64,000 nucleotides of DNA, from contig NC_051434.1 in assembly GCF_001649575.2 (NCBI RefSeq), positions 19,958,732 through 20,022,731 of the forward strand, read 5' to 3'. This document shows positions 34,631-45,560 of the stretch, piece after piece. Made by a program: the position numbers and the translations under genes. Source of the DNA: Kryptolebias marmoratus (Eukaryota > Chordata > Actinopteri > Cyprinodontiformes > Rivulidae). The notes below the pieces were generated by a model. That model was given only the letters and a program-made list of their open reading frames with translations. It was not told the DNA's origin and did no database searches. The stretch's first letter is position 1. The number at the start of each line of letters is the position of its first letter.

Positions 34631-35700
34631 CATTTTCTCTCATAATTTTTCGAATTCATGCTCCTTCGTCCATTGCTACACTTAGTGAACTCATGCAAAC
34701 AGCTGCAATTTCTAAACCCCAATAATTTCAGTCTCGACAACGAAGACAAGTGAGACAACAGCAAACAGAAATTGTTTTTGCTTTGCGTTATATTCGCAAC
34801 ACAGGCATGGCAATGTCATTTAATTCAGTTGCAGACACAGATCAAGACAGTGATTGCATGTTCTGTCTGAGTGCTTATTATGCTTTGCATATACTAAAGA
34901 GTCACACATGGCATACAGGCAGCAGAGACAAAAAGGAAAACTGAGAAACACGGAGACTTTGCATATGTTTCCATCATGTGAAGGAGCAGGGAGCCCTAAG
35001 GGACACCCAGCTATGTGCGGACACTGATCACAATGCTAAATCCGAGTGGAGAGATGGGGGTGGCCTCATCTGTACAACGCCATTTTGCGTTTCACGGATC
35101 AAATGATGAGGGCAAAGGGTGGAGGATGTCCATGGGCGGGGTGACCCTCCCCATTCTGAAAGGATACAACCAACAGGAGACGAGCAGGAGGAATCCCAGC
35201 TTACATCAAGAGAAGATAACTGAATGTCACAAAAGTTAACCTTTAAAGAGCTGTTTCCATTACAACTTGGATCTTATGGTTTTGACCATACCTAAGAATT
35301 GTTAATAATAGAAAATTCTGATCAGCATGTTTACTGCCTAAAATGATTTGACAAGACTTACACAAATATTCAAAGTATGACTGCATAATGATTCACAATT
35401 TTTAATTCAGCAGATATCAAAATAATCAAACATTTCCCAAAAGTCTAATGATAAAGTGCAGGTTCAGTTCAGACCAGTTCCACTACCAGCAGCTAAAAGC
35501 ATGTTGCTCATCATTCATAAAGAAATCAGTCAAAATATTCTACAGTAAAAATCACACATTACATTTTCAACTTTAGTTTCTAGCTTTAGTAACACTTCTT
35601 TTTGTTAAAACTTGACCTTCAAAAAAATTTTGGAGCATTTTAGTTAATGCTGGATTTGAGTTTGTGATCAACAAAACATCAAAGTAGTCCCTTTAGCACT
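34631..35700. other. No gene recognised
   Basis: 34740-35240 is GC-richer than its surroundings, apparently single-copy, with two ORFs (34750-34944, 35015-35239). Neither is recognised and no splice logic joins them. Confidence 0.4.
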
Positions 35701-35710
35701 GTTTTAGCAT

Positions 35711-36740
35711 TGTCTGTTAGCAAAATAGAAAGTAATCACTGGATGTTCACCTACAGTACAGCTTATTTGGAGTTAATCCAATTCATAATGGCCACCACAG
35801 CTGGTCAACATTAACCAACACAATAATGATTGTAACTCAGTCAATTTTGCAGATATTGAGCTAAAATTTGACATGGTAGTAGCTAAGAGTCATTCACAAC
35901 ACATACTCTGAGCGTGACATCTCATGATATCGCATTAAATTACCTGTAACGTCCTTTACCAGGTTGGACCAAAACGGCTACAACTCCGTCCCTTCTAATA
36001 ATGAGATGATCTCAGTTTAAAAGTCTGGTATGAAAGGCAGCGGATGATATACATTTCTTTAAGGAATAAGCATGAATTGGTGTTCTGCAGTGTTCTCTGT
36101 ATCAGTGGTTCCAAAACGTTTTAGCCTCCAACCTACAAAATAACAGAGTCAGACATGTGACAGGGACTGCTGCTGGCTGAAGCAGAAAAAACATCGCTCA
36201 TTAAAGGCCCAGCAGTCCTCGAAGGAATGCATGTCACCCCCTGCCCTTCATCCCAGAGTTTTAAACTAAGATCATCTTATGATGAGAAATAACAGCTCTG
36301 TAGCTGTTTTTGTCAAACCTTGAAAAATCCAATATGCGCAATCTCATGTAATATCACAACATCTTAAAAGATCTGTTAATTTTTAAATGACGTGTTTTGA
36401 ATAACTCTCAGCTACTACCACACCATATTTTAGCTCAGGATCTGTAAAATTGACTGAGTTAGAGACGTTTTTGGGTTGACTAATGTGCATTATGGTGGTC
36501 ATCTTGAATTGGATTCACTCCAAGAGTTAATGAATTGAGTTATAGCCATTTCTTATGTTTGCTAATGCATCTATAATGAACTGAGTTGACACCAATTATA
36601 AATCAGTTGTAGACATACATCTAATGATTCTATTGATTACTTTCTGAGCGTTTTGTTGCAAAATCCATCCTCTAGTCCATGAGATAGTTTGGTAAGACTA
36701 CAGCCAAACACATGCGCACACACAGGGCAAAATCTTTACC
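35711..36740. mobile_element. Family A foldback element 1 (two inverted arms)
   Basis: The left arm (35711-36070, plus) runs from ttgtctgttagcaaaata to acatttctttaaggaat. After a 145-base unrelated core, the right arm (36216-36720, minus) runs from ctcgaaggaatgcatgtcac to gagatagtttggta. Each arm holds the same internal words in mirror order (catcttatgatgagaaat / catctcattattagaa-type; tgtaaaattgactgagt / ctcagtcaattttgcag). The left arm has lost about 50 bases near its start. Outer DNA at 36720-36740 (gggcaaaatctttacc) resembles the outer edge of other copies. No transposase ORF inside. Confidence 0.6.
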
Positions 36741-37603
36741 TTTTTTGTGACGCGCGATAACAGTAAACAGAGCTGGGAGGTGTGCGAATGTTGTTTTTGT
36801 TTCGGGTGTTCAGTGGTGTGCCCTGCGGTGAAAACAGGCCCACACACAGACAAATGATGGAGTGTAACTCTACCACTGCTGAGGGAAACGACGGCTGAAC
36901 CTAAGAAATAAGATCCACGTTATAATGAACAAAATTCATCTTTCATTATTCTGTATACATAGAAACCTAACAGTGACATCACTTTGCATATGTAAGATAT
37001 AATATATTGCCATGCGTTGCATTTGCAGTAAGGGACCCCAGGAAAGACGTCCAGTTTTTATATAGTCGTTGCATTTTTTTTAAGAGCTGTCAGCACTTTA
37101 TGGACTCGGGAGCCTGGGTAATTTGGTTCAGAAATGTTAACACAGTAGAAAAAAAAAAAAACCTTTATCCTCTTGCACCTATCTGTCTCTCCTTTATGGA
37201 GTTGTGCGCACACTGTGTCCTGGAAACAGGCAAATCCATTTAGCACGACACCAGATGATTTCCTGCATCGTTGCCAATTCAAACTGCAAAAATACAGCAA
37301 TGTGTGACCTTGGTTTCCTCAGCCGTGACAGTGTAGGGAATGTATGCAGTTTTTTCTCCTTAAAATTATTAGAAAACATCAGGCAATTTTGGCCAAGTGA
37401 AGGTCTGCGTGTTGATATTCCGTGAAAGATTAAGAAAGGATGTGTGTTTTGTAAAATCTCTCTGTTAGACATTGTTCTGCCAATGGGAGAACAATGTATT
37501 ACTACTGTTCTCCAGCTGTTTCCTGCCCCACACAAAATTCCAAAATAAAACTTAGAAAATAGCTTTTCTTCTTTGTAGTCTTGTTGTCAGTAAGCAACAG
37601 GCA
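36741..37603. other. tmem200b 3' flank; no further gene
   Basis: Holds the likely 3' untranslated region of tmem200b at its right end; no clear minus-strand AATAAA was located within the first few hundred bases. A GC-rich patch at 36740-36850 is unassigned. Confidence 0.35.
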
Positions 37604-38797
37604 TCATTGGAAAGGCCCGGAGCCAAAACTCTTATCACAGGAAGAGTACTGCTGCTCCAGCTGGTCCAGCAGTTTGTCCACAGACTGCTCCTTGTTCTCC
37701 AGTTTCAGGTATCGTCTCCCACCTCCCAGGTCTAACCGAGGCCAGCTTCGATGACTGAGCTCCTTCACAGCATCAGCAAACTGCCCTGGGATGCTCACAC
37801 AAACCTGGGAGCCAGTCTCTCCTCTGGTGACTTTGAACGGATCTATCTGACCTTCCTGTTGGAGTCCTGCTTCTGGACTCGCCCCAGTTTGGGTTCTGTA
37901 AGGGCAAGTCCTGTGGCTCATGCTGTGGCAGCGCCTCGGTTGGGCGGCCGGGATATCTGCCTCTTCTATCCCCAGATTGGACATGGAGCTGGAAGATACT
38001 AGGCTCACATTGAGTTTAAGAAGCGGGGGAGCCTGTAAACCAAAGTCGGCCCCACATTCGGCACCTGTCTGTGCCTCTGTCGGACAGTTATTGCAGGAGT
38101 TAGAACAGGAGGAGGACAGGGAAGGTGGCGGCTCTGACTCTTGGTAATGGAGCGCTTCAGTCTGGAGAACAGCTTGCTGGTAGGTTCCTTCCACCCTCTC
38201 CTTTTGGTCGCTGGTATAGCTGGTCTGGAGTAGAGGTTCGGAGCTCGCCAGCTGCTGCACACACAGGATGTTGAGATGAGCGGCAGGCAGGCTGCTCACC
38301 CACTGGTAGTGTTTGGCCATGGAGTTGGCTGCTGCCACGTCCCTTAGGCCTGCTGAAGGCACAGCCGCAGACACAGAGCAGATAACGTTATGCATCTGGG
38401 CTAGCAGCATCTGAGTCTCTCTGTCCCTGTTCTCATACAGCACTGTGTTGGCACATATGAGAATGAAGAGTCCCACCCCCATGATGACCGGCCCCAGCAG
38501 CTTCATACGCTCACCGTGGAGGAGGCTGGCAGTGGACGGGAGCGCCTTGGCACTCCCATTCAAACTTGAGGTCTGCAACTTGAAGGTCTGTTTCGGCCAG
38601 TACCCTGCTACGGCCAAGGCAGTGCCAACAGCCACCACAACCACCCCGAGAACGAGGAACACTCCGGGCAAGGAGCGAATGCGAAGCCTGCCTTGAATCA
38701 CCCTGTCCTTTTTTTTCCTGCCTCGTAAGTAGAAACGAGGTTTCCGTCTGCATGGGGGCGAAGCTGGTGCGACTCCTTGGCACTTTTGAGTCTTCAT
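37604..38797 (-). CDS. tmem200b: Transmembrane protein 200 family, probably TMEM200B
   Basis: A 397-residue membrane protein encoded in one exon. Basic N-terminus (RRKPRFYLRGRKKKD, residues 18-31), then RLRIRSLPGVFLVLG leading into a first membrane segment at about 44-66 ending AVAGYWPKQ, a short loop, RMKLLGPVIMGVGLFILICANTVLYENRDRET with the second segment at about 99-120, a long low-complexity cytoplasmic-type tail, and the family's C-terminal signature SWPRLDLGGGRRYLKLENKE at about 351-370. TMEM200 proteins share exactly these blocks; their biochemical role is not established. The choice of B over A or C rests on its position near trnau1ap, as on human 1p35, and is inference. The start is supported by an acceptor (ttgtttcttcag) whose AG is 38848-38847, leaving 49 bases of 5' UTR, so at least one upstream non-coding exon is expected. 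Antisense ORFs here are shadows. Confidence 0.93.
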   Translation of the reverse strand: MKTQKCQGVAPASPPCRRKPRFYLRGRKKKDRVIQGRLRIRSLPGVFLVLGVVVVAVGTALAVAGYWPKQTFKLQTSSLNGSAKALPSTASLLHGERMKLLGPVIMGVGLFILICANTVLYENRDRETQMLLAQMHNVICSVSAAVPSAGLRDVAAANSMAKHYQWVSSLPAAHLNILCVQQLASSEPLLQTSYTSDQKERVEGTYQQAVLQTEALHYQESEPPPSLSSSCSNSCNNCPTEAQTGAECGADFGLQAPPLLKLNVSLVSSSSMSNLGIEEADIPAAQPRRCHSMSHRTCPYRTQTGASPEAGLQQEGQIDPFKVTRGETGSQVCVSIPGQFADAVKELSHRSWPRLDLGGGRRYLKLENKEQSVDKLLDQLEQQYSSCDKSFGSGPFQ

Positions 38798-38845
38798 GGC
38801 ACGGGTAACTCCCTAACTGCTGGTCCCGGTCACAGCCCGAAGAGG

Positions 38846-38860
38846 TCTGAAGAAACAAGG
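38846..38860 (-). promoter_or_regulatory. Splice acceptor upstream of tmem200b start
   Basis: Minus-strand ccttgtttcttcag followed by ACCTC at 38846. The pyrimidine tract and the position 49 bases before the ATG fit a coding exon preceded by a 5' non-coding exon. Confidence 0.7.
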
Positions 38861-38902
38861 ATGTAACAAGGGTTAATGTGGTTGAAACAAATCAATTATA
38901 CA

Positions 38903-38903
<1 letters not shown>

Positions 38904-38961
<58 letters not shown>
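38904..38961. repeat. (AT)n microsatellite
   Basis: About 28 dinucleotide units in the presumed tmem200b 5' intron. Confidence 0.95.
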
Positions 38962-38962
<1 letters not shown>

Positions 38963-39730
38963 GCACGTATAAGTGGTCTAGTAGGGCTAAGCCCTCCCTG
39001 GTGTTTACAATAAAAATGGTAAAATACCTAAAAACCACAAATTAAAAATATTGTATCACATTTTGTGAAATTTACAATAAAAGTGGCACAAAAAAAGTCT
39101 TGAAAAAAATCCCAGTCTTTCCAAAAGGCCAACTTTTCACAACCCTGAACATTTAATGGTTTTTGCGGTACAGAATGAATGTCAGATGTCTTGTCCTGCC
39201 CCCCTCGGTTTGCTGCTCTTTTGGGCTAATTTAGTTCAGCCCAGGGTCAGCCCAAGGCCACAAGCTTTAGCCTATGACGGTTGGCGTAGAAGAACGTGCC
39301 TCGAGCGCAAGTGTATGTGGGTGTAGTTTGGCGTGGACTGAGTAGTTATGATGGTGAGCAAGATAAACATGAATGAGGTCAATAATTTAATTTCTCACCT
39401 GTTTTCCTGAATGTCTTTGTGGGGAAAACCACAAGTGGAGAGGTTAGGGGTGTATGGACCAAAGGATATTCAAAAAAGGAAAAGTGTTTTAAGGTTGTCC
39501 TTGGGCTGAAAGAGGGCATAATGTCAATTTAGAGCAGGTTTTCTTTATTTCAAATTGGATGCTTCTGTTGTTGGAATCCCAACTGCGGCATTTATTACAT
39601 ATCTGTTAGCCCACCCTACAAATATCACCAGTATACACACGTGTGTGCTTGACAGTACAACGCTGCAGTGTATTCCTAAATGCAGGAGAAAGGTATGTTT
39701 TGAATCCTAACAGACCAACACCTCCCACCC
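38962..39730. other. Presumed tmem200b 5' intron; nothing else recognised
   Basis: No exon-like frame. AT-rich with a few GC-balanced patches (39180-39320). Confidence 0.35.
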
Positions 39731-39736
39731 CCTCAC

Positions 39737-39815
39737 CTCGGAGCCCCTTCCAAAAGCCACGCTTCTAAGACCTGTGAACGCACCGCCACACGCAGCAGGA
39801 CGAGAGCACCGTCTG
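39737..39815 (-). promoter_or_regulatory. Candidate non-coding first exon of tmem200b
   Basis: Minus strand: a GC-rich stretch with CpGs (cgcagacggtgctctcgtcc, gtgtggcggtgcg) ends in ggggctccgag|GTGAGG, a good donor (exon end 39737). About 890 bases of intron would separate it from the acceptor at 38847. An imperfect TATA-like word lies just upstream (39839-39845). No transcript evidence; another upstream exon is equally possible. Confidence 0.3.
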
Positions 39816-40230
39816 CGTGTTGTGGTACAATTATTGCTATAAATGGGATTAACAAACGTGTCTATTTTTGGAGTCCTTCTTTTTTTGGCTCTTTTAGTTG
39901 TGCTTGAAGTTACTGAAGAAGAAACAGGCTGCTGCTGCTACTCTTTGTCACTTTGTCAGACACTTTTGCTCATTCTACTAGCATCTCTTAGTACAGCAGA
40001 GCTCTGTAGTAGAATCTGGTGTATCCGGGGTGGAGCATGAAGACAGATAGGTTGACTGTGTAATCATTAATTTTGACACAAAACACAGTATTGGCTGAGG
40101 CTTTTAGCCAGCAGTGACTGAAACACTAATTAATTTATTATTTTTGGACAATCTCTTCTTGATGTCATCTTTGTTATACAGTGTTATTAAAGGCAAGGCA
40201 ATTATGTTCCACCCTGTGTTTGGGTGTGTA
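39816..40230. other. No gene recognised
   Basis: A 65-codon plus-strand ORF (39843-40040) is leucine-rich but has no recognised match or splice context. Confidence 0.35.
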
Positions 40231-40233
40231 CAA

Positions 40234-41200
40234 TAGTCTGTTAGCAAAATATCTCATGAACTACTGGATGGATTTTATTAAACCTTTCAGAAAATACTCA
40301 TTGGCTGTGCATCTACAATTCACTAACTTTTGGAGTGAATCCAATTCAAGATGGCCACCACACCTAATACACATTAGTCAACCCAAAAACGGCTATAACT
40401 CAGTCAATGTTACAGATACTGAGCTAAAATTGTATGTCGTAGTAGCTGAGAGTCATTCAAAACACCTCCTCTGAGCACTAACATCCTGTAACATTGCATG
40501 AGATTTCACACGTCTTTATTTTCAAGGTTTGACCAAGACGGCTACAACTCAGCTTCTCAAGATGACCTATGTTTAAAACCCTGGCCTGAAAGGTGGCGGG
40601 CGAAAAGCATTCTTTCAAGGATTGCTTGGCTGTTCATTTATTTGCATTTTCCTTCCAAAGAACCAGATTTTGGAAGCATTGCAGAACAAAAATGGAGCTC
40701 ATTTAAACCTTTTCCATATTACTCCACATTATTTTGCTGGGACACCAAGCATTTTTTGAAGGACTGCATATCGCCCGCCATCTTTCATGCAGGAGCATTA
40801 GACCAAGATCGTCTTATGATAAGAAATGATGGCGTTATAGTCGTCTTGGTCAAACTTTTAATGGGACCACAGCAAAAAACATTTTTTTCCCCTTCTCATT
40901 TTTAGATGAGGAAACCCTCCTGTACTACCACACCAAATTTTAGCTCATTATCTGCAAAATTAGCCATTCTATGTATGAGTTATGGCCATTTTTTTTGTTA
41001 ACTAATGTGCATTAGCTGTGGCAACCATCTTGAATCACATTGATTAATTAGTTGTAAGCGTACATCCAATAATTACTTTCTGAGACTTTCATTACAATCT
41101 GTGAAGTGGTTTTTGAGATATTTTAGCAACACAGACAAAAAAACACATACTCACACAGACGCTAGCAAAAACATTATCACCCTCTTGCTTTTGGCAGCGA
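40234..41200. mobile_element. Family A foldback element 2 (two inverted arms)
   Basis: Left arm 40234-40626 (plus), from gtctgttagcaaaatatctc through ttcaagatggccaccac (from 40346) to gtggcgggcgaaaagcattc, tttcaagg. Core of 124 bases, unrelated to the core of element 1. Right arm 40751-41135 (minus), from ttttttgaaggactgcatat, cgcccgccatctttcatg to gagatattttagcaa. Arms are nearly equal in length (393 and 385 bases). The outer right edge continues with ctagcaaaaacattatcacc, ctcttgcttttggcagcg, a phrase also outside other copies. Confidence 0.65.
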
Positions 41201-41834
41201 TCAATAAGGAGCAACTTAACAATAAAGTGGGACACCAAAACATCTGTTGCCTGTGTGAGGCTTGCTAAATTAAAAATGGTACATCTTGTTCTCCACAGCG
41301 CTCCACATTGGGCTCAGTCAGTAACTGAAAAACCAAAATACTGGAGGCTAAAAGGTCAACGTGGTTTCAATTTACAGTTCAAAACTCCATTCAATTCATG
41401 GTACATATTTGTATGTTGGTCTGGCTTGTTTTTTTTAAATCTGCAATCATCACAAAAAAAAAAATAGTAACTTTGTAAAAGTCAGTTTCTATTTTGAGTA
41501 CAAAAGCAAAAAGCTGCTTTGGAGCAGCACTAATCTGGAACTTTACAGTTGCATGAAATTCAGGGAACTTACGTTAAATAGTTTGTACTTATAGCGATCT
41601 TAGTTTATGTGTGTCTCATTCCCTGCCATCCACACTGCTGCCATCTGAGGTAACCCGAAGCTCTAAGAGCTGTGAACCTATAAAGGAACCAAAGAACCTG
41701 TTGTTTAACTCTCACAAGGAAAAATGTTACCAGGACCACCTTCTTCCGCCGGCACAGTATCACTAAAATTAAGAATATCTTCTCCTAAATGATGAAGACA
41801 ACCTGGACAGAGCACTTATCCCTTCTAGACAGGG
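41201..41834. other. No gene recognised
   Basis: Unassigned; a short A-run near 41452. Confidence 0.35.
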
Positions 41835-42150
41835 TTATTGTGATTCTTTATTATCCCTTAGTTCTGCTGCTATAGGCTTAGACTGCTGGAGGACAAACTG
41901 ACCACATTTCCTCCCTATGCTCTCCATGTTTATACATGCAGTTATTTCTATCATTAACATGTGTTCTTTGTTTTCCTTCCCATAGAAACTCCACCTGGAC
42001 CAATCCATCTGTTTGTCTGTGTTAAACTCCAGCCGGTCGAAGCAGATGGCCACTCGTCCTGAGCCTGGTTCTGGTTCTGCTGGAGGTTTCTTCCTGTTAA
42101 AAGAGAATCGTTCCTTTCCACTGTCACCTTCACGCGACAAGAAGTAAAGA
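41835..42150 (+). mobile_element. LINE 3'-tail fragment (L2-type)
   Basis: Contains agttctgctgctataggctt, gactgctggaggac, agccggtcgaagcagatggc, ctcgtcctgagcctggttct and gaggtttcttcctgttaaaa: the common fish L2-type tail in plus orientation. Confidence 0.65.
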
Positions 42151-42796
42151 TCGACACAATATGCTGGCCTTCCTAAATGCCTTTTTTTATTAATTGGTAT
42201 TTAATATTTTACTGTATGGGATTTTGGTGTAATAAACATGGATTGAATTGGCGGTAATTAGATAAGGATCTGAATCTGTTTTGGATTGATTTTAGACTTG
42301 TTATTTTTGTTGTATAGAGGCCTAGGTCTGAACTAAACCTGTACTGCTGCCTGAGCCGGCAGGAACTGTTAAAAAAAAAAAAAAAACAAGCTCCTGATGG
42401 CTAAAAAAGGGTCAACTCGTGCTTTTATTGAGGTAGATGAGCCAAAAGGTGTCACGGCGATGAACGTGTCCACATTTGAAAATACACAGTGTGGAAAGAC
42501 ACTCCACATATTCGAGTAATTTATAATTTGAAATTCAGATTTTTATCTGTCTGAATGCGCAAATGGGTTTCCATTTTCCTGCGTCCCATTTTCAAAGCTA
42601 TCCAGACTCATTTTATGTCGGGAGCATAAATCCTGTTTCAGGTCATGAGGGGTCTGGAGCCATCACAGCAGTCAGTGGGCAGGAGGAGGGGGTCAGCTTA
42701 TCCGAGGGCCCACACAGAGACACACACACACTTTTAAAGCGCCACACACACTTTTACACCCAAGGTTCATTTAGATTCATCAAATATGCTAACATG
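42151..42796. other. No gene recognised
   Basis: Unassigned; an A-run at 42371-42386. Confidence 0.35.
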
Positions 42797-43002
42797 TATG
42801 CACAGTGGGTTGTAATAGTATTCACCCCTTTGGTATTCTTCCTGTTTTGCTGCCTTAAAACCTGGAAGTGATTTTGGGGCTTGTTTTAAATAATTCTGAA
42901 AAATCTGAAAGGGAAAAGTGGCGCATGCATATGTATTCCCCCCATTTGCTTCGATGACTCAACCACTTCCTTCAGAAGCCACATAATTAGTTAAATAAGA
43001 GC

Positions 43003-43318
43003 CCCTTTTTGTCACAGCACAAACAAAAAAGAATAAGGGAGACGGGAAGAGACAGCTTGTTGACTTTTAATTGTTTGTTACAAAGAAATGTCAAGCAGTA
43101 AATCTCAGGGATGAGACAGCTGTAATCTGTCTCACCAAAGGGTGTCAGAATGTCTATTTGAACGAAGCATATCAGTAAGACAAAAATGAGGCCATCAGTA
43201 CCATCATAACAGGAAGGCTTTATCATGTCTTCACATTACACTGTAAACAGACGTGTACTATACATGTTGTCCCAATGTGGACACCTCAGAAGATCAAATA
43301 ATCTTATTTTCCACAATA
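43003..43318. mobile_element. Unidentified insert inside the Tc1 relic
   Basis: About 316 bases separate two Tc1 words that are normally adjacent (ttaaataa..g then ccacctgtg). It contains no ORF of note; the ends are not clearly inverted and no target duplication is obvious. Confidence 0.4.
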
Positions 43319-43327
43319 CCACCTGTG

Positions 43328-43933
43328 AGCAATCTTTGGATACATTCACACCTGAAGGTCCGGTAGACTTTGGGGACCAAAATTGCTGCATTTGTTGCAT
43401 TTTTAGCTGCTGCAGTTCTCATTCACACTGCACTTAGTCAATGGAGTCAAACCCTTAGAGCAACCTGTTCCCCCCCTTGCCTGTGGTGGCGCCGCACCAA
43501 GAACTACTGAAGGAAACAACACGCAAACCTCTGAAGAAGACACTGAGTGCAACTTCCTTCTTCTGGAAAAGGAAACAAAAATGGAGCGGCGTCAAATTTT
43601 AGTGGTTTAAAGGACCTCCTCTTCACTCCACGTCTGACCACGAGCCATCTCTCCCGCTTGTGGTAGAAACACTCGTTTGTTTTGGTTGTATTTACCCAGA
43701 AGGCCCTGTGCTGTAGTCCACTTCCTGCTTTTGAAGCGGTCTCCGGTCTGCTTGCATTCACATGTGCATTCGAACCGCGCCAGAGTTCACTTCAACCGAA
43801 CTGAGACCAAGGTTTTTAGGTGGACCAGAGTTCGCTTATTTGGTCCGCATCAGAGTTTGATTGTGTGTTCACACCTCCCCAAACGAACCGGACTTTCTAG
43901 GCAAACGAACAGAGCTGCTGTGAATGCACCCTA
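43328..43933 (+). mobile_element. Harbinger-like MITE, copy A
   Basis: About 606 bases with inverted ends (ggatacattcacacc at the left; read inward from the right, gggtgcattcacagcagc). It matches the element at 49200-49804 in opposite orientation over nearly its full length (cgaaccgcgccagagttcac, cccagaaggccctgtgctgt, ggaaacaaaaatggagcggc). TAA follows the right end; the left flank is a mutated TTT. A 3-base TWA duplication fits PIF/Harbinger. No transposase inside. Confidence 0.7.
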
Positions 43934-44984
43934 AGTGTCAAATAATCTATATTTGTTCTGATAGCCTCCAGAATCAACACCAGTGCACCACCTCAAAGTA
44001 GCAAGGGCTACTACCGAACAAGAGACAGCTTGAAGACCAAGGATGTCTCCACACTGGTCAGAGACAAAGTTGGGAAGAAGTGCAGATCAGGGTTGGAATT
44101 TTAAAAATATCTTAAACTCTAAGCATCCCTCAGACTGCCATTATTGGAAACAGACAGATGATGCCACCGCAGCAAAAGCTGCCAAAAGATGGTCATCCAC
44201 CAAAACTCACAAACTGGGCAAGGAGGTCATTAATCAAAGAACCAACAAAGAGACTAAAGATAACCTGATGGAGCAGCTCTTCTGCAGAGATGGAAAGATC
44301 TGTCCTTAGGACCACTATAAGCTGCACAGAGCTGGGCTTCATGGAGAAATGGCAGGAAAAAATTACCGCTTAAAGAAGATTTTTTTAAAAAAAGCAGGAT
44401 TATTTGGAATTTATTTCTAAACACATGAAAAAGGTGCTGTGGTCAGATGAGAACAAAGTCAAACTTTTAGGCCATCAAGGATAACACCACGTCTGAGGCA
44501 AGTCTACCAACACTCATGCTGAAGACACCAGCCATACAGTGAAGCATGGTGGTGGCAGCATCATGCTGAGGGAATGATTTTCTTCGGCAGGGACTGGGAA
44601 ACATCAGATTTAAAGGAAAGATGGATGGAACAAAATACTAAGAAATCTTTGATGGAAATTAGTTGGGAGTCTTCCAGAGATCTGAGACTGGGACGGAGGT
44701 CCACCTTCCAGCAGGACGATGACTCTAAACACTCCACTCGGTGAAGGAGAACCAGGTAAAGGTACTGGAATGGTACAATTAAAACCCAGATCTCAGTCCA
44801 ACTGAGAATCTCTGGTTTGATTTAAAGATTGAAGACAAACTTGAAGAGACTTGATGTTGTAACTGATGGAAAAGACAGTGACACAAAGTATGGCCTTTTT
44901 TTAATATGGGGGGGGTTCTTATTCCATCCATCCATTTTTTGACACTCATCTGTCATTGGGTTAAAAAAGCAACAGGTCCAGGAG

Positions 44985-45335
44985 AGGACCCAAACAGCCC
45001 CCTCCCCAGCAACACTCTCCAGCTCTTCTTGGGGGTTTCTGAAAGCATTCTCGGGCCAGAGAGGATCCCTCCAGTGAGTTCTGGGTCTCCGTGGGATCTG
45101 ACTGGAAAACCTCCAGAAGGAGGCGTCCTAAACAGATCCGCGAGCCACCTCAGCTGACTCCTTTCAATGCAGAGGAGCAGTGGCTCTACTCTGAGCTCCC
45201 CCCATCTCCAAGTCTGAGCCCAGACATCCTGCAGAGGAAGTTCATTTCAACTAGTTGTATCCAGGATATGACGTCAGGTGAGGGTTGGAACACAGACAGA
45301 ACAGTTAATTGAGAGCTTTGCCCATTTGATCAGTT
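44985..45335 (-). mobile_element. LINE C-terminal/3' fragment, same family as 1913-4140
   Basis: The plus strand shows the complement of the family's tail: cagcaacactctccagctct, gagaggatccctccagtgag, ctggaaaacctccagaagga, ggcgtcctaaacagatccgc, ctcctttcaatgcagaggag and ctctactctgagctcc. The region before it (44890-44984) carries a G-run and a short satellite-like word. 5'-truncated. Confidence 0.75.
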
Positions 45336-45344
45336 GCTTCTTCA

Positions 45345-45560
45345 CAAGGACATAAAAAAGCTTTTTTTTAGCTTTTTGCTACTTTTTCGTATTTAGACAG
45401 TGTTTTGCTATTTTTGGCTAGTGTTTTCCTAATCTTTGAATTTTTGCTTAGCATTTAGCTGTTTTGAGCCATTAGCTAACCTTCCGCTTCTTTTAGCTTG
45501 GATTCTGCTTCTGTCAGCTCAGTTTCAACTTCTTCGGCAAAGTCAAGAAAGTGCAATTCC
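45345..45560 (+). repeat. Degenerate TTTTAGCT tandem tract (family C)
   Basis: Words tttagctttttgctac, ttagctgttttg and cttttagcttgg at irregular spacing, ending in the same right flank as 34205-34630 (gctcagtttcaacttcttcg, gcaaagtcaag). Confidence 0.65.

Larger units (their letters stand above)
42797..44890 (+). mobile_element. Tc1-like transposon relic with nested insertions
   Basis: The left end is cagtgggttgtaatagtatt, cacccctttggtattc. Transposase relic 44030-44800: GRSADQGWNF-type helix-turn-helix (gagacaaagttgggaagaag), the zone around ttaggaccactataagctgc, ctgtggtcagatgagaacaa, cagtgaagcatggtggtggc, then tccagcaggacgatgactct. The right terminal repeat was not located. Between the left part (to about 43002) and the transposase lie two foreign blocks: 43003-43318 (unidentified) and a Harbinger-like MITE (43328-43933). 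The host words 'ttaaataagag' and 'acctgtgagcaatct' before them and 'aagtgtcaaataatct' after them rebuild a typical Tc1 5' flank. Confidence 0.85.

Noticed and set aside
38511..38858. Antisense and alternative-frame ORFs over tmem200b (also 37751-38262)
   Set aside because: Shadows of a GC-rich genuine coding exon.
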